From contig UQBO01000005.1 in the NCBI GenBank assembly GCA_900539225.1, forward strand, positions 34,267-98,266: a stretch of 64,000 nucleotides of DNA. Reading direction: 5' to 3'. The position numbers and the translations under genes are program-made. Under the pieces are notes generated by a model, which saw only the letters and a program-made list of their open reading frames with translations, searched no databases and was not told where the DNA came from. The stretch comes from an uncultured Eubacteriales bacterium (GTDB lineage Bacteria; Bacillota; Clostridia; Tissierellales; Peptoniphilaceae). Within the stretch, counting starts at the first letter, position 1. Each line of letters opens with the position of its first letter. Shown here one piece after another: positions 52,504 through 61,250 of the stretch.

Positions 52504-52532
52504 ATTATATTATAAAGCCGTGAAAATAGCAA
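52504..52532 (-). promoter_or_regulatory. Promoter of the nifS-thiI...gltX operon
   Basis: Leftward TTGCTA (52532-52527), 17-nt spacer, TATAAT (52509-52504). Very short leader to ATG 52487. Confidence 0.65.
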
Positions 52533-52533
52533 T

Positions 52534-52564
52534 GAAAAAGTGACTAAGACTTGCTTAATCACTT
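52534..52564 (-). terminator. Terminator of the frameshifted ABC pair
   Basis: Leftward AAGTGATTAAG-CAAGT-CTTAGTCACTT followed by TTTC, just after the stop at 52572. Confidence 0.75.
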
Positions 52565-52571
52565 ATATAAA

Positions 52572-54351
52572 TTAATTAAAATATTTTGCTTGTGCACTCC
52601 ACATTTCCTTGTACTTTTCATTTCGTTTTAATAATTCTTCATGTGGTGCGCTATCTATAATCTTGCCGTCGTGGAATAAAATAACTCTGTCTGCAAATTT
52701 ACAAGCGCTCATCCTGTGAGAAATGAATATGACTGTCTTACCCTTAGCTGCCTCATTGAAGCTCTCGAAAATTTTCATCTCAGACTTTGGATCAAGTTTT
52801 GATGTCGGCTCGTCAAATATCAAGATATCCTTATCATTGTAAAGAGCTCTTGCTAGTGCAATTTTTTGGCTTTCACCGCCAGAGATATCCACACCGTCTT
52901 CATCAATGTCTGTGTATATATATTGTTCTAAGTCATAAGCTTTTTCAAAATTAGCAAGCTTTAAAACTCTTTCGCACTCATCAGCATTATAATTTTCACT
53001 TGTGGCAATATTTTCTCCAAGCTTAAATGAAAATAGATAAAAGTCTTGACTCACCACGCCAATATTTTTCGCAGTAAAATCAAGTGAAGGCACTTCGCCA
53101 TCAATAAGAAGGCTACCTTCATTTGCTTTGTATAAACCTGTTAGCAAATTTACAAAAGTCGTTTTACCTGAACCATTTTCTCCAACTATTGCAATTTTTT
53201 TCGCCTCGCCTTATTTCAAGATTAAGATTTTTTAGCTGAGTAATTTTTGAATCTGGATAGGAAAAGCTTAAATTCTTTACACTAATCAAAGTCTCTGTAA
53301 AATCTTTTTCCTTTACTTCAAATTTTTTATCAGATTTCAAATTAAGTATATCATACAAAATCGCTATTTTAGGCTCAAGAGCTTTTTCTTCACCAATAGT
53401 TTTGATAAGCTCCTTTGCTGCTTCACAAAGTGCTTTAAAAGCACCATAGTATATTATAAGCTTGTCTACGCCAAAGAGGCCGCCTTTTGCCTTAATGGCA
53501 AGCATAATTAAGAACAAGATTCCAAGCGTCGATAGCAAAAAATCATCCATGCCTTCGCTAAAACCAGTTCTTCTTGCAATTTTCTTTCTTAAACCAAGAC
53601 CGCTCTTTACAAAATTCTCATTTATATCATCAAGTATAAAAGCTTTCTCATCGTAAATTTTAATCTGCTTTAACGACTCGTAATCAGAGAGTAACCTCAT
53701 GTAATAATCGTAAATCTTGTATTTTTTCGCATAGGCCTCTCTATCAATTTCGTTCTTTTCTTCTGCCTTCTTCCTAAAATTGATTAACGCATAAATAATT
53801 ACTAGCATTAAGAATATTATTAATAAAGGAAAATATTTTGAGCCAAAAACTTTAATATCTACAGATTTTGAAAGTGCTGGATAAAAGCTAATTAATGATA
53901 CTATTGCTATAATAATGCTGAGTAAATTAACAGTAAAATTATAAAATTGATACATTGCTTCCATGTAAATGGTGCTCATGCCATCACTTTCCTCTTTGTG
54001 TCTTAAAATTTTGTCCTTTGTATCTTTAGCTTCAAGGTCCTTAAAATCTAGCGAAAACAATTTTTTAATAAGAATATTTTTTTCATTAGTATTTAAATAG
54101 TCGCCGTACTCTAACTTATAGTTTTCAGTGATGTTTTTAATATAGTGAAGTGCAAAGGATATTGCCGCTGCTGCCACAGAAAATTTTATTATAAAGCTAA
54201 TTTCTCTAGCTTCGATTATAAATTTTAGTAAGTAGCCAGATATGTAGACAAAGATAAAAGGCTCAGCTGCACACAATAAAGCATTTAGAAAAACTATTGG
54301 CAATATACTTTTTTTAATTTTGCAGATGTCTTTATAAACTTGCTTCTTCAT
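52572..54351 (-). pseudogene. ABC exporter half-transporter B, frameshifted in Walker A
   Basis: Two frames make one ABC half-transporter. From ATG 54351 (AAGGAG 7 nt upstream) the membrane domain runs on to LEIRRGEK, then reads CNSWRKWFR and stops. In the next frame the ATPase continues: IAIVGENGSGKTTFVNLLTG, signature ISGGESQKIALARA, Walker B ILIFDEPTSKLD, ISHRMS. The shift lies in a run of seven A in the coding strand (53195-53201); six would restore a 592-aa protein, equal to its neighbours. As given, the Walker A is lost. It could be a true loss, slippage-corrected, or a sequencing error. Confidence 0.82.
53195..53201 (-). other. Frameshift site: A7 homopolymer
   Basis: GGCGAAAAAAATTGCA in the coding strand. 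With A6 it reads G E K I A; with A7 it reads G E K N C and stops nine codons later. Confidence 0.8.
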
Positions 54352-56056
54352 TTTCATTCTCCTTATAATACTTAGCTTGCATATCAAACATAGCTTTGTA
54401 TTTTCCGCCTAAGTTCATAAGCTCATCATAAGTTCCCACTTCGGCAATACTTTTGTCATCTAAATAAATAATTCTGTCACAGAACCTCGTTGATGTAATT
54501 CTGTGTGAGATAAATATCGCCATCTTGTCCTTAGTAAAGTCTTTGTACTTTAGATAAAGTTTTTCTTCAGCAATCGGATCTAAAGCTGATGTTGGTTCAT
54601 CAAGTATCAATAAGTCGCTATCTTTCATAAGAGATTTGATGAATAAAAGCTTTTGTGTTTCGCCGCCAGAAAAACCTTCTATCTTATTATCTTCGATATT
54701 TATTAGCTCAGTATCCAAGCCGTTTTCTAGTGAAGTAACTCTATTACTTAAACCCATCTCATCAATAAACTTTTCTGCCTGAACCCTATCTTGCTGCTTA
54801 TCGTCCAAATTATTAATAAGCGTAGTCGGCATCAAAAAGTAATCTTGGAAGAGAGCGCTTATCCTCTTGTAAATAGACTTTTTATCGTAAAGATCAATAT
54901 CGATGCCATTGATTAAAATCCTGCCGCTGCTAGCATCAAAAAGCTTTGTAATAAGCTTAATAAGAGTTGTTTTGCCAGCGCCATTCTCCCCAACTATGGC
55001 GATTGACTCACCTTTTTTGATAGTAAGATTAATATTCTTTAAAATTTCGTTATCCTCATCATACGCAAAAGAAACATCTTCTAGTTTTATCTCATCTATT
55101 GACTTTAATATAATTTTTTCAGTATTAAGATTTGCCTTGTCTTGAACAAAAGTCCTGTACTTGTCGCAAACAAGAGAAATTCTCCTAAGCGACCTTATAT
55201 GACCCGAGAAATTATTTAGCCACTCTGAAAAACCAAGTACTAAGCTTAGATAAAATATAAAATTCGCTGCACTTATCTCTCCATTAAGAACGCTCTTTGT
55301 AAGTAAAACGTAGGTAAATAAGTCTCTGATGAAGCCAAAGATGCCTTCGACTAAAGAGACTCGATTAGCTTTTTTAGTCCATCCGCGAAGAAGCGAGTAA
55401 TATGCTTTTGATATCTTATCTAGGTGATAGACTAACCATGAAAGAGCATTGTTTAAGCGAATCTCTTTTTGTGCGCCATCGTCTAAAGAAACTTTATACA
55501 TATAGTAGTGCCTTGACTCTTCCTGAGCCATATCGTCAGTGATTTTGTCTCCATAAAGCATAAGCCTATCTTGGAAATAGGCTGTGACAAGTGCTGAAAT
55601 TAAGATAATTAAAACTAATTTATAGCTAAGAAAAGAAAAAATAATTGCATAAGCGAAAAAACCTAAAAAAGATGTGATAAGCTTAGAAAGTCTAATCGCC
55701 GACCAAGCGCCATCAGCTTGTTCTCCTTCAAAAGCAAAGGACTTCGACCTTTCAAACAAAGATTTTTGCTCTGCTGTTTTAAAATCAAGTAGATCCTTAT
55801 CCATAAGAGCAGAGATAAGGTCTACGCCGTAGAGCATACTAACCTTAGTTTGGAAAAAATCATTTCTAGTATCCATCCAGGTGTTTAAAATTTTTAATAA
55901 AATGTAAAAAATAAATAGACTGATTAAACTTAAGATAAATTGTTCAGCGTCAAGACCTTCGATAATCGCTGCTGTTATCGTTTTAAGTATGTACGCATCG
56001 AAAAGCGGTATTATTATTGTAACAATAGCCGACAAAAAACACAAGGATAGTTCCAA
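54332..56056 (-). CDS. ABC exporter half-transporter A, N-terminus frameshifted
   Basis: 574-residue open frame beginning at a TTG without a good ribosome site: membrane domain, Walker A GENGAGKTT, signature FSGGETQKLL, Walker B LLILDEPTSALD, ISHRITS. The likely true start is ATG 56120 (MKHSFYSNIKFLIKNW...), with GAGGACG upstream, in another frame. Removing one T from the T6 run at 56034-56039 joins them into a 595-aa protein with a normal exporter N-terminus. The stop overlaps the start of the next gene by about 20 bp. So both members of this pair carry a one-base insertion in a homopolymer. Confidence 0.82.
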   Translation of the reverse strand: MELSLCFLSAIVTIIIPLFDAYILKTITAAIIEGLDAEQFILSLISLFIFYILLKILNTWMDTRNDFFQTKVSMLYGVDLISALMDKDLLDFKTAEQKSLFERSKSFAFEGEQADGAWSAIRLSKLITSFLGFFAYAIIFSFLSYKLVLIILISALVTAYFQDRLMLYGDKITDDMAQEESRHYYMYKVSLDDGAQKEIRLNNALSWLVYHLDKISKAYYSLLRGWTKKANRVSLVEGIFGFIRDLFTYVLLTKSVLNGEISAANFIFYLSLVLGFSEWLNNFSGHIRSLRRISLVCDKYRTFVQDKANLNTEKIILKSIDEIKLEDVSFAYDEDNEILKNINLTIKKGESIAIVGENGAGKTTLIKLITKLFDASSGRILINGIDIDLYDKKSIYKRISALFQDYFLMPTTLINNLDDKQQDRVQAEKFIDEMGLSNRVTSLENGLDTELINIEDNKIEGFSGGETQKLLFIKSLMKDSDLLILDEPTSALDPIAEEKLYLKYKDFTKDKMAIFISHRITSTRFCDRIIYLDDKSIAEVGTYDELMNLGGKYKAMFDMQAKYYKENENEEASL

Positions 56057-56120
56057 AACTATCTTTCTTAAACCAATTTTTAATTAAAAATTTGATATTG
56101 CTATAAAAACTATGCTTCAT
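56034..56120 (-). pseudogene. Out-of-frame N-terminus of half-transporter A
   Basis: ATG 56120 opens a frame of 28 codons matching an exporter N-terminus up to the T6 run, after which it leaves the frame of the main gene. Confidence 0.65.
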
Positions 56121-56209
56121 TTACGTCCTCTTATATATTTATCCTATAAATTTTATTCTTCAAAGATATTTTAAAACATAATTGTTCTTACGTCAAGTTT
56201 CGCATAAAT

Positions 56210-56234
56210 ATTATTTGAAAAATCGTAATATTTA
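56210..56234. promoter_or_regulatory. Inverted repeat and AAATCGTAATATTTA motif upstream of lysR
   Basis: ATAAATATT and AATATTTAT flank a 14-nt centre between the divergent LysR and ABC genes. The right half contains the motif shared with the surface protein 2 leader (28861-28875). A LysR-type regulator commonly binds such a site in its own divergent promoter; the link is inferred. Confidence 0.45.
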
Positions 56235-56244
56235 TATATTTAGC

Positions 56245-56273
56245 TTGAAAAAAATCAATACTTGTGATAAAAT
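56245..56273 (+). promoter_or_regulatory. lysR promoter
   Basis: TTGAAA (56245-56250), 17-nt spacer, TAAAAT (56268-56273) with TG one base before the -10. Confidence 0.65.
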
Positions 56274-56298
56274 ATCTTTATATATAGGAGGGAAGAAA

Positions 56299-57207
56299 AT
56301 GGATATCAGACAAATAGAAACTTTTGTTGAAGTCGTTAGGCTAGAAAGTTTCTCGAAAGCTGCAGAAAAGCTTTTTATAACTCAGCCAACTGTCTCAAAT
56401 CACATCACCGCTCTTGAAAAAGAGGTCGGAAGTGAACTTATTGACAGAAGCGGTAGGCTGTTTCGAATTACGCCGACAGGCCAAATTTTGTACGAGCATG
56501 CGGAGAAGATTATCGATCAGATCAACAATGCTAAGTATGAGATTGACGCCTACGACCAAGGTCTGCAGGGTAAGATAAGCATTTTGTCGAGCTCCATCCC
56601 TAGAGAGTACATCCTTCCTGATTTAATTAAGTCTTTCCTTGAAGAGCACCCGAAAATCAGTTTTTCACTGCAAGGAAGTGACTCGAAGGAAGCTATCAAG
56701 CGCATTCTTACTTATGAGAATGACTTTGCCATCGTCGGCAAGATGAATGACAACCCCAAGCTTGATTTTGTTAAACTCGTTAAGGACACAAGCGTACTTA
56801 TAGTGCCAAATGATAAGTTTGAAAACCTTGAGAATGGTGATACGATTAAGTTTGAAGACATACTCGATGAAAACTTTATTCTTAGGGAGTATGGTTCTGC
56901 CTCGCTCGAAACGATAATCAACGCTATATATCAAAGCTCGAAGGACGCGAGAAAGCTTAGGATAGTCGGCACATGCGATGACAATGAAGCGATCAAGTCC
57001 TTAGTAAGCAAGGGCGTCGGTCTTAGCTTCATGAATGAGATTGCAATCGAAAGAGATATTAAGGAAAAGAGATTTAAGTACCTTAAGATAAAAGGCGTGG
57101 ATTTCTCAAGAGACTTCTACTTCTTGTATCACAGAGAAAAGCCGCTTAGCCCACTTGGTAAGAGATTTAAGGACTTTGTCTTAGATTATGTAAAGAAACA
57201 CAAATAG
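56299..57207 (+). CDS. LysR family transcriptional regulator
   Basis: 302 residues from ATG 56299, with AGGAGGGAAG just upstream; a longer frame to 56182 runs through the promoter. Winged helix-turn-helix at the N-terminus (MDIRQIETFVEVVRLESFSKAAEKLFITQPTVSNHITALEKE), then a periplasmic-binding-like effector domain (from about residue 88). It resembles the CysB/selenium-metabolism branch in length and style, but the effector is not readable. Divergent from the ABC exporter pair, its most likely target. Confidence 0.92.
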   Translation: MDIRQIETFVEVVRLESFSKAAEKLFITQPTVSNHITALEKEVGSELIDRSGRLFRITPTGQILYEHAEKIIDQINNAKYEIDAYDQGLQGKISILSSSIPREYILPDLIKSFLEEHPKISFSLQGSDSKEAIKRILTYENDFAIVGKMNDNPKLDFVKLVKDTSVLIVPNDKFENLENGDTIKFEDILDENFILREYGSASLETIINAIYQSSKDARKLRIVGTCDDNEAIKSLVSKGVGLSFMNEIAIERDIKEKRFKYLKIKGVDFSRDFYFLYHREKPLSPLGKRFKDFVLDYVKKHK

Positions 57208-57220
57208 ATTTTGATTTATG

Positions 57221-57249
57221 GAGTTAGTTTTATCTAGCTCCTTTTTTGT
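57221..57249 (+). terminator. lysR terminator
   Basis: GGAGTTAG-TTTTAT-CTAGCTCC followed by TTTTTT. Confidence 0.8.
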
Positions 57250-57265
57250 GCTCTAAGACATAAAG

Positions 57266-57297
57266 AAGCAGATGCACCTAAGATGCATCTGCTTTTG
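57266..57297. terminator. Terminator after oppF
   Basis: AAGCAGATGCA-CCTAAGA-TGCATCTGCTT, an 11-bp stem; T-rich on both sides. Confidence 0.75.
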
Positions 57298-57332
57298 TAG
57301 TCACTAATTTATTTAAATTAGATCTTAAATTT

Positions 57333-58289
57333 TTATTTTACTAAATGACAGGCTACATAGTGTCCCGGTTCTACTTCTTTTAGAGTAGGATGAGGACCAT
57401 TGCAAACGCCTTCATCTCTCATCGGACATCTGCCGTAGAAAACGCATCTGTCTGGTGGATCTATTGGGCTTGGTACGTCGCCTTTTAGTATGATTCTTTC
57501 TTGTTTGTAGTTATACTCAGGTACTGGTATTGCTGATAGAAGTGCCTTTGTGTATGGATGTAATGTGTTTTCAAATATTTGCTTGTAATCTGCTAATTCA
57601 ACCATACGTCCAAGATACATTACTGCGACTCTGTCTGAAAGGTGACGAACAACTGAAAGGTCATGTGATATAAATAAGTATGTTAGTCCCTTTTCTTTTT
57701 GTATGTCTTGAAGAAGATTTAGTACTTGGGCTTGAATTGATACGTCAAGTGCTGATACTGGTTCATCAAGTACTATAAACTCAGGTCTCATTACTAAGGC
57801 TCTTGCGATACCTATTCTTTGTCTTCTACCACCATCTAGTTCGTGTGGGTAGGAGTTCATAAGTCTCTTCTCAAGACCTACTGTTTCCATCATTTCAAGA
57901 ACAACTTTTTCTATTTCTTTCTTACTATCGTAAATTTTGTTTACATAAAGTGCGTCTGCAATCAAGTCAAATGTGTTAAGTCTTGGGTTTAGTGATGAAT
58001 ATGGGTCTTGGAAGACGATTTGCATTTCGCGTCTTAATTGATGCATTTCCTTTTTAGTCTTACGGTTCATGATATCTTCGCCGTTAAACCATATTTCTCC
58101 GCTTGTTGGCTCATGTAATCTGATGATTGCACGACCAGCTGTTGACTTACCACAGCCTGATTCACCTACTAGACCAAGTGTTTCTCCCTTTTTTATCTCA
58201 AAGTTAAGGTCTTCAACTGCATGTAGAACGCCCTTCTTAGTCGGAAAGTACTTACATAAATGTTTTACTTCAATGAAATTTTCGCTCAT
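57333..58289 (-). CDS. oppF: Oligopeptide/dipeptide ABC transporter ATPase, F subunit
   Basis: 318 residues. Walker A GESGCGKST, signature LDGGRRQRIGIARAL (the DGG variant common in clostridial OppF/DppF), Walker B FIVLDEPVSALD, and the C-terminal oligopeptide-transporter extension with Cys cluster CVFYGRCPMRDEGVC (Fe-S in the family). Forms the ATPase pair with OppD. Last gene of oppABCDF. The opp/dpp/app distinction cannot be made from sequence alone. Confidence 0.92.
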   Translation of the reverse strand: MSENFIEVKHLCKYFPTKKGVLHAVEDLNFEIKKGETLGLVGESGCGKSTAGRAIIRLHEPTSGEIWFNGEDIMNRKTKKEMHQLRREMQIVFQDPYSSLNPRLNTFDLIADALYVNKIYDSKKEIEKVVLEMMETVGLEKRLMNSYPHELDGGRRQRIGIARALVMRPEFIVLDEPVSALDVSIQAQVLNLLQDIQKEKGLTYLFISHDLSVVRHLSDRVAVMYLGRMVELADYKQIFENTLHPYTKALLSAIPVPEYNYKQERIILKGDVPSPIDPPDRCVFYGRCPMRDEGVCNGPHPTLKEVEPGHYVACHLVK

Positions 58290-58301
58290 AACTTTCCTCC
58301 T

Positions 58302-59339
58302 CTACTTTTCTTCTGATTCAGAAGCTGTTTCTTCGCTAGCTTCATTCTTAGAGCCGTCTATACCCATAGCTCCGTCCTTGTATAAGAAGCACTTAACAAA
58401 GTGACCTGGGCTTACTTCATAAACCGGTGGTTCGTTTGTTTTGCACATTTCCATGCACTTAGTGCATCTTGGGTGGAACTTACATCCAGTAGGTAAATTT
58501 GTTGGGTCTGGTGTCATTCCTGGAATAACTTGAAGTCTTTCAACGTCACCAGTTAGCTTTGGTATTGACGAGAAAAGTCCGACAGTGTATGGATGCTTCT
58601 TGTCAGTGTATATATCCTTAGTAGTACCGCTTTCAACAACTTCTCCAGCGTAAACAACCGCTACCTTATCAGCAATTTCAGCGATAACACCTAAGTCGTG
58701 AGTAATCATGATGATGGATGTATCAAACTTGCTCTTAAGCTCCTTCATTAGCTCCATAACTTGAGCTTGAATAGTAACGTCTAGAGCAGTTGTTGGCTCG
58801 TCCGCAATGATTATTTCTGGGTTACAAGCAAGAGCCATCGCAATAACGATTCTTTGCTTCATACCACCAGAAAGTTGATGAGGATAGTCATTAACTCTTT
58901 CGCGTCTGATACCTACTAGGTCAAGCATTTCAAGAGTCTTTTCTTTTCTGCCGTTCTTATCAAGCTTAGTGTGAAGAGCAAGAACTTCTTCTATTTGCTT
59001 ACCTATAGTCATAACAGGGTTAAGACTTGTCATTGGGTCTTGGAAGATCATGGAGATCTTTTCCCCTCTAATCTTTCTCATGTCTTTTTCTTTAGTTTTT
59101 AATATATCCTTACCATCGAACTCAATCTCACCTGAGCTAATAATTCCAGGTGGATCAGGTACTAGGTTAAGTATTGCAAGAGCAGTAGTAGTCTTGCCGG
59201 CACCTGTTTCTCCAACAAGGCCAAGAGTCTCCTTTTTGTTTAGAGACAAGTTCATGCCATTAACGGCTTTAACAACACCCGAATCTGTATTGAACTCAAC
59301 AGATAGGTCTCTTATATTAAGTAAATTTCCTTTTTCCAT
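58302..59339 (-). CDS. oppD: Oligopeptide/dipeptide ABC transporter ATPase, D subunit
   Basis: 345 residues. Walker A GETGAGKTT, signature LSGGMKQRIVIAMAL, Walker B IIIADEPTTALD, MITHDLGV, and a Cys-containing tail CKFHPRCTKCMEMCKTN. A Ser/Glu-rich end (KNEASEETASESEEK) follows. RBS TAGGAGGTTACT. 12 bp before oppF. Confidence 0.93.
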   Translation of the reverse strand: MEKGNLLNIRDLSVEFNTDSGVVKAVNGMNLSLNKKETLGLVGETGAGKTTTALAILNLVPDPPGIISSGEIEFDGKDILKTKEKDMRKIRGEKISMIFQDPMTSLNPVMTIGKQIEEVLALHTKLDKNGRKEKTLEMLDLVGIRRERVNDYPHQLSGGMKQRIVIAMALACNPEIIIADEPTTALDVTIQAQVMELMKELKSKFDTSIIMITHDLGVIAEIADKVAVVYAGEVVESGTTKDIYTDKKHPYTVGLFSSIPKLTGDVERLQVIPGMTPDPTNLPTGCKFHPRCTKCMEMCKTNEPPVYEVSPGHFVKCFLYKDGAMGIDGSKNEASEETASESEEK

Positions 59340-59348
59340 AGTAACCTC

Positions 59349-60245
59349 CTACCTCTTAAGCTTAGGGTCAAGTGCATCTCTAAGACCATCGCCCATAACG
59401 TTAAGAGCAAAGATGGTAATAACGATGGCTAAACCTGGGAACAATGTGATGTGTGGGAAGTCCATGATATATGAACGACCGTCCGATAGCATAGCGCCCC
59501 ACTCTGGTGTAGGTGGTTCAAGTCCAAGTCCTATGAAGGATAGACCTGCCGCATTAATGATTGCGTAAGCAACACCTAGAGTCGCTTGAACGATGATAGG
59601 TGCCATACAGTTTGGAATTATATGCTTAAAGATAATTCTAAAGTCGCTAGAACCATTGGCCTTTGCTGCTTCAACAAATTCGTTATCTTTTATAGTTAAA
59701 ACAGAGCTTCTAACGATTCTGGCATATGCTGGAACCGAGGCTATACCAACGGCTATCATCAAGTTACCAAGGCCAGTGCCTAGTGCGCTCATGATTGCTA
59801 TAGCTAAAAGTATATCTGGTATAGCTTGAAGCACGTCTATGAATCTCATGATTATAGTGTCGACTTTACCGCCGTAGTAACCAGTTACAGCGCCTAGTGT
59901 TACACCGAATACTAAGGCGATGGATACGGAGATAAATCCGACTTTCAAACTAATTCTAGAACCATAAACGACACGAGAGAATATATCACGTCCTAAGTGG
60001 TCTGTTCCGAAGATAAATTCAGAGTTTGGTGTTTGATAAGTTGGGCCAACCATGTCATTGAAAGTATATGGGGCAACAACATCTGCGAATATCGCTACCA
60101 AAACAAGCAAGATAAGTATAACTAGACCTACCATAGCAAGTTTGTTTCTCTTCATTCTTTTTAAAACTTCACTAAAACCTGTTTGTCTTTTTGATTTTCT
60201 TATTGATTGCTCTTTTTTCATATTTTTTTCTGCCATATCATTCAC
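59349..60245 (-). CDS. oppC: Oligopeptide/dipeptide ABC transporter permease, C subunit
   Basis: 298 residues, six membrane helices after a basic cytoplasmic N-terminus (RKSKRQTGFSEVLKRMKRNKLAM). EAA loop EAAKANGSSDFRIIFKHIIPNCMAPI near 205-230 contacts the ATPases. Its start abuts the oppB stop (60246). Confidence 0.94.
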   Translation of the reverse strand: MNDMAEKNMKKEQSIRKSKRQTGFSEVLKRMKRNKLAMVGLVILILLVLVAIFADVVAPYTFNDMVGPTYQTPNSEFIFGTDHLGRDIFSRVVYGSRISLKVGFISVSIALVFGVTLGAVTGYYGGKVDTIIMRFIDVLQAIPDILLAIAIMSALGTGLGNLMIAVGIASVPAYARIVRSSVLTIKDNEFVEAAKANGSSDFRIIFKHIIPNCMAPIIVQATLGVAYAIINAAGLSFIGLGLEPPTPEWGAMLSDGRSYIMDFPHITLFPGLAIVITIFALNVMGDGLRDALDPKLKR

Positions 60246-61175
60246 CTACATATATTGACTCTTAACTCTTGGGTCTATGAATGTATATAGTATGTCGACA
60301 ATTAGATTTACAAGAGCAAATGTAACTGCAACGAATAATACACATCCCATAACAAGAGGTATGTCTCTCATCTTGATTGAATCTACCATAAGTCTGCCTA
60401 TGCCAGGTATACTAAATATAACTTCAGTCATTAGAGCACCGCCCATAAGTTGTCCGAATTGTGTACCTATAACAGTAGTGATAGGGATTAGAGCGTTTGC
60501 TAAAGCGTGCTTCCTAATGATGACCTTTTGTTCTTGACCTTTTGCCTTAGCAGTTCTAATGTAGTCTTGTCTAATTACTTCAAGCATGGAGCTTCTTGTT
60601 TGTCTAGTAATAACTGAAACAGATTGAGCTCCTAGTGCTATCGCTGGTAAAACCCATTGGGCAGGCGTATCAAAGCCTGATGCTGGTAGCCAGCCAAGTT
60701 GCACACTAAATAGCATGATGAGTAGTAGACCCAGCCAGAATACTGGCATTGATATACCTATAAGGGCGAATATCATTGTCAAGTTATCAAAAATACTATA
60801 TTGTTTTACCGCGGATATAATACCTATAGGTATACCTAGTAAAACTGCGAATGTTATAGCTAAAAATGCTAGTCTAATAGTTGCGCCTGCTCTGTTGCCA
60901 ATTTCTTGAACTACAGGCATTCTTGTTCTGTAACTACGGCCTAAGTCACCTTTAAATACTAGGTTAGATATGTATCTACCAAATTGCGTGAAAAATGGAT
61001 CGTTTAAGCCAAGTTCTTCTCTAAGTTCTGCTACTTGTTGTTCTGTGGCCGATGGGCCTAGAATATTACGGGCAGGGTCTCCAGGTGTTATGTATAATAA
61101 CCAGAAAACGAAGAGACTTACCAATAAAATAACAGGTATTAAATAGAGGATTCTTTTAATAACATATTTTAACAT
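60246..61175 (-). CDS. oppB: Oligopeptide/dipeptide ABC transporter permease, B subunit
   Basis: 309 residues, six membrane helices: MLKYVIKRILYLIPVILLVSLFVFWLLYITPGDPA start and EAA loop RTAKAKGQEQKVIIRKHALANALIP. Typical DppB/OppB length. RBS CGGAGGCATT before the ATG. Separated from oppA by 75 bp containing a hairpin. Confidence 0.94.
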   Translation of the reverse strand: MLKYVIKRILYLIPVILLVSLFVFWLLYITPGDPARNILGPSATEQQVAELREELGLNDPFFTQFGRYISNLVFKGDLGRSYRTRMPVVQEIGNRAGATIRLAFLAITFAVLLGIPIGIISAVKQYSIFDNLTMIFALIGISMPVFWLGLLLIMLFSVQLGWLPASGFDTPAQWVLPAIALGAQSVSVITRQTRSSMLEVIRQDYIRTAKAKGQEQKVIIRKHALANALIPITTVIGTQFGQLMGGALMTEVIFSIPGIGRLMVDSIKMRDIPLVMGCVLFVAVTFALVNLIVDILYTFIDPRVKSQYM

Positions 61176-61205
61176 AATGCCTCCGATATAAATGAACTAT
61201 GTGTT

Positions 61206-61230
61206 AGGGGGAAGATATCCTCCTCCCCCT
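61206..61230 (-). terminator. Hairpin between oppA and oppB
   Basis: AGGGGGA...TCCCCCT, 7-bp GC-rich stem without a T run. Probably a stabiliser or processing stem giving more oppA than oppB-F, as in many binding-protein operons. Confidence 0.65.
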
Positions 61231-61250
61231 TCACTTATTGTATTATTTAA

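Noticed and set aside
53164..54387. Separate short transporter gene without ATPase
   Set aside because: Its last residues are the frameshifted Walker A; the other half follows directly in the next frame, so it is one broken gene.
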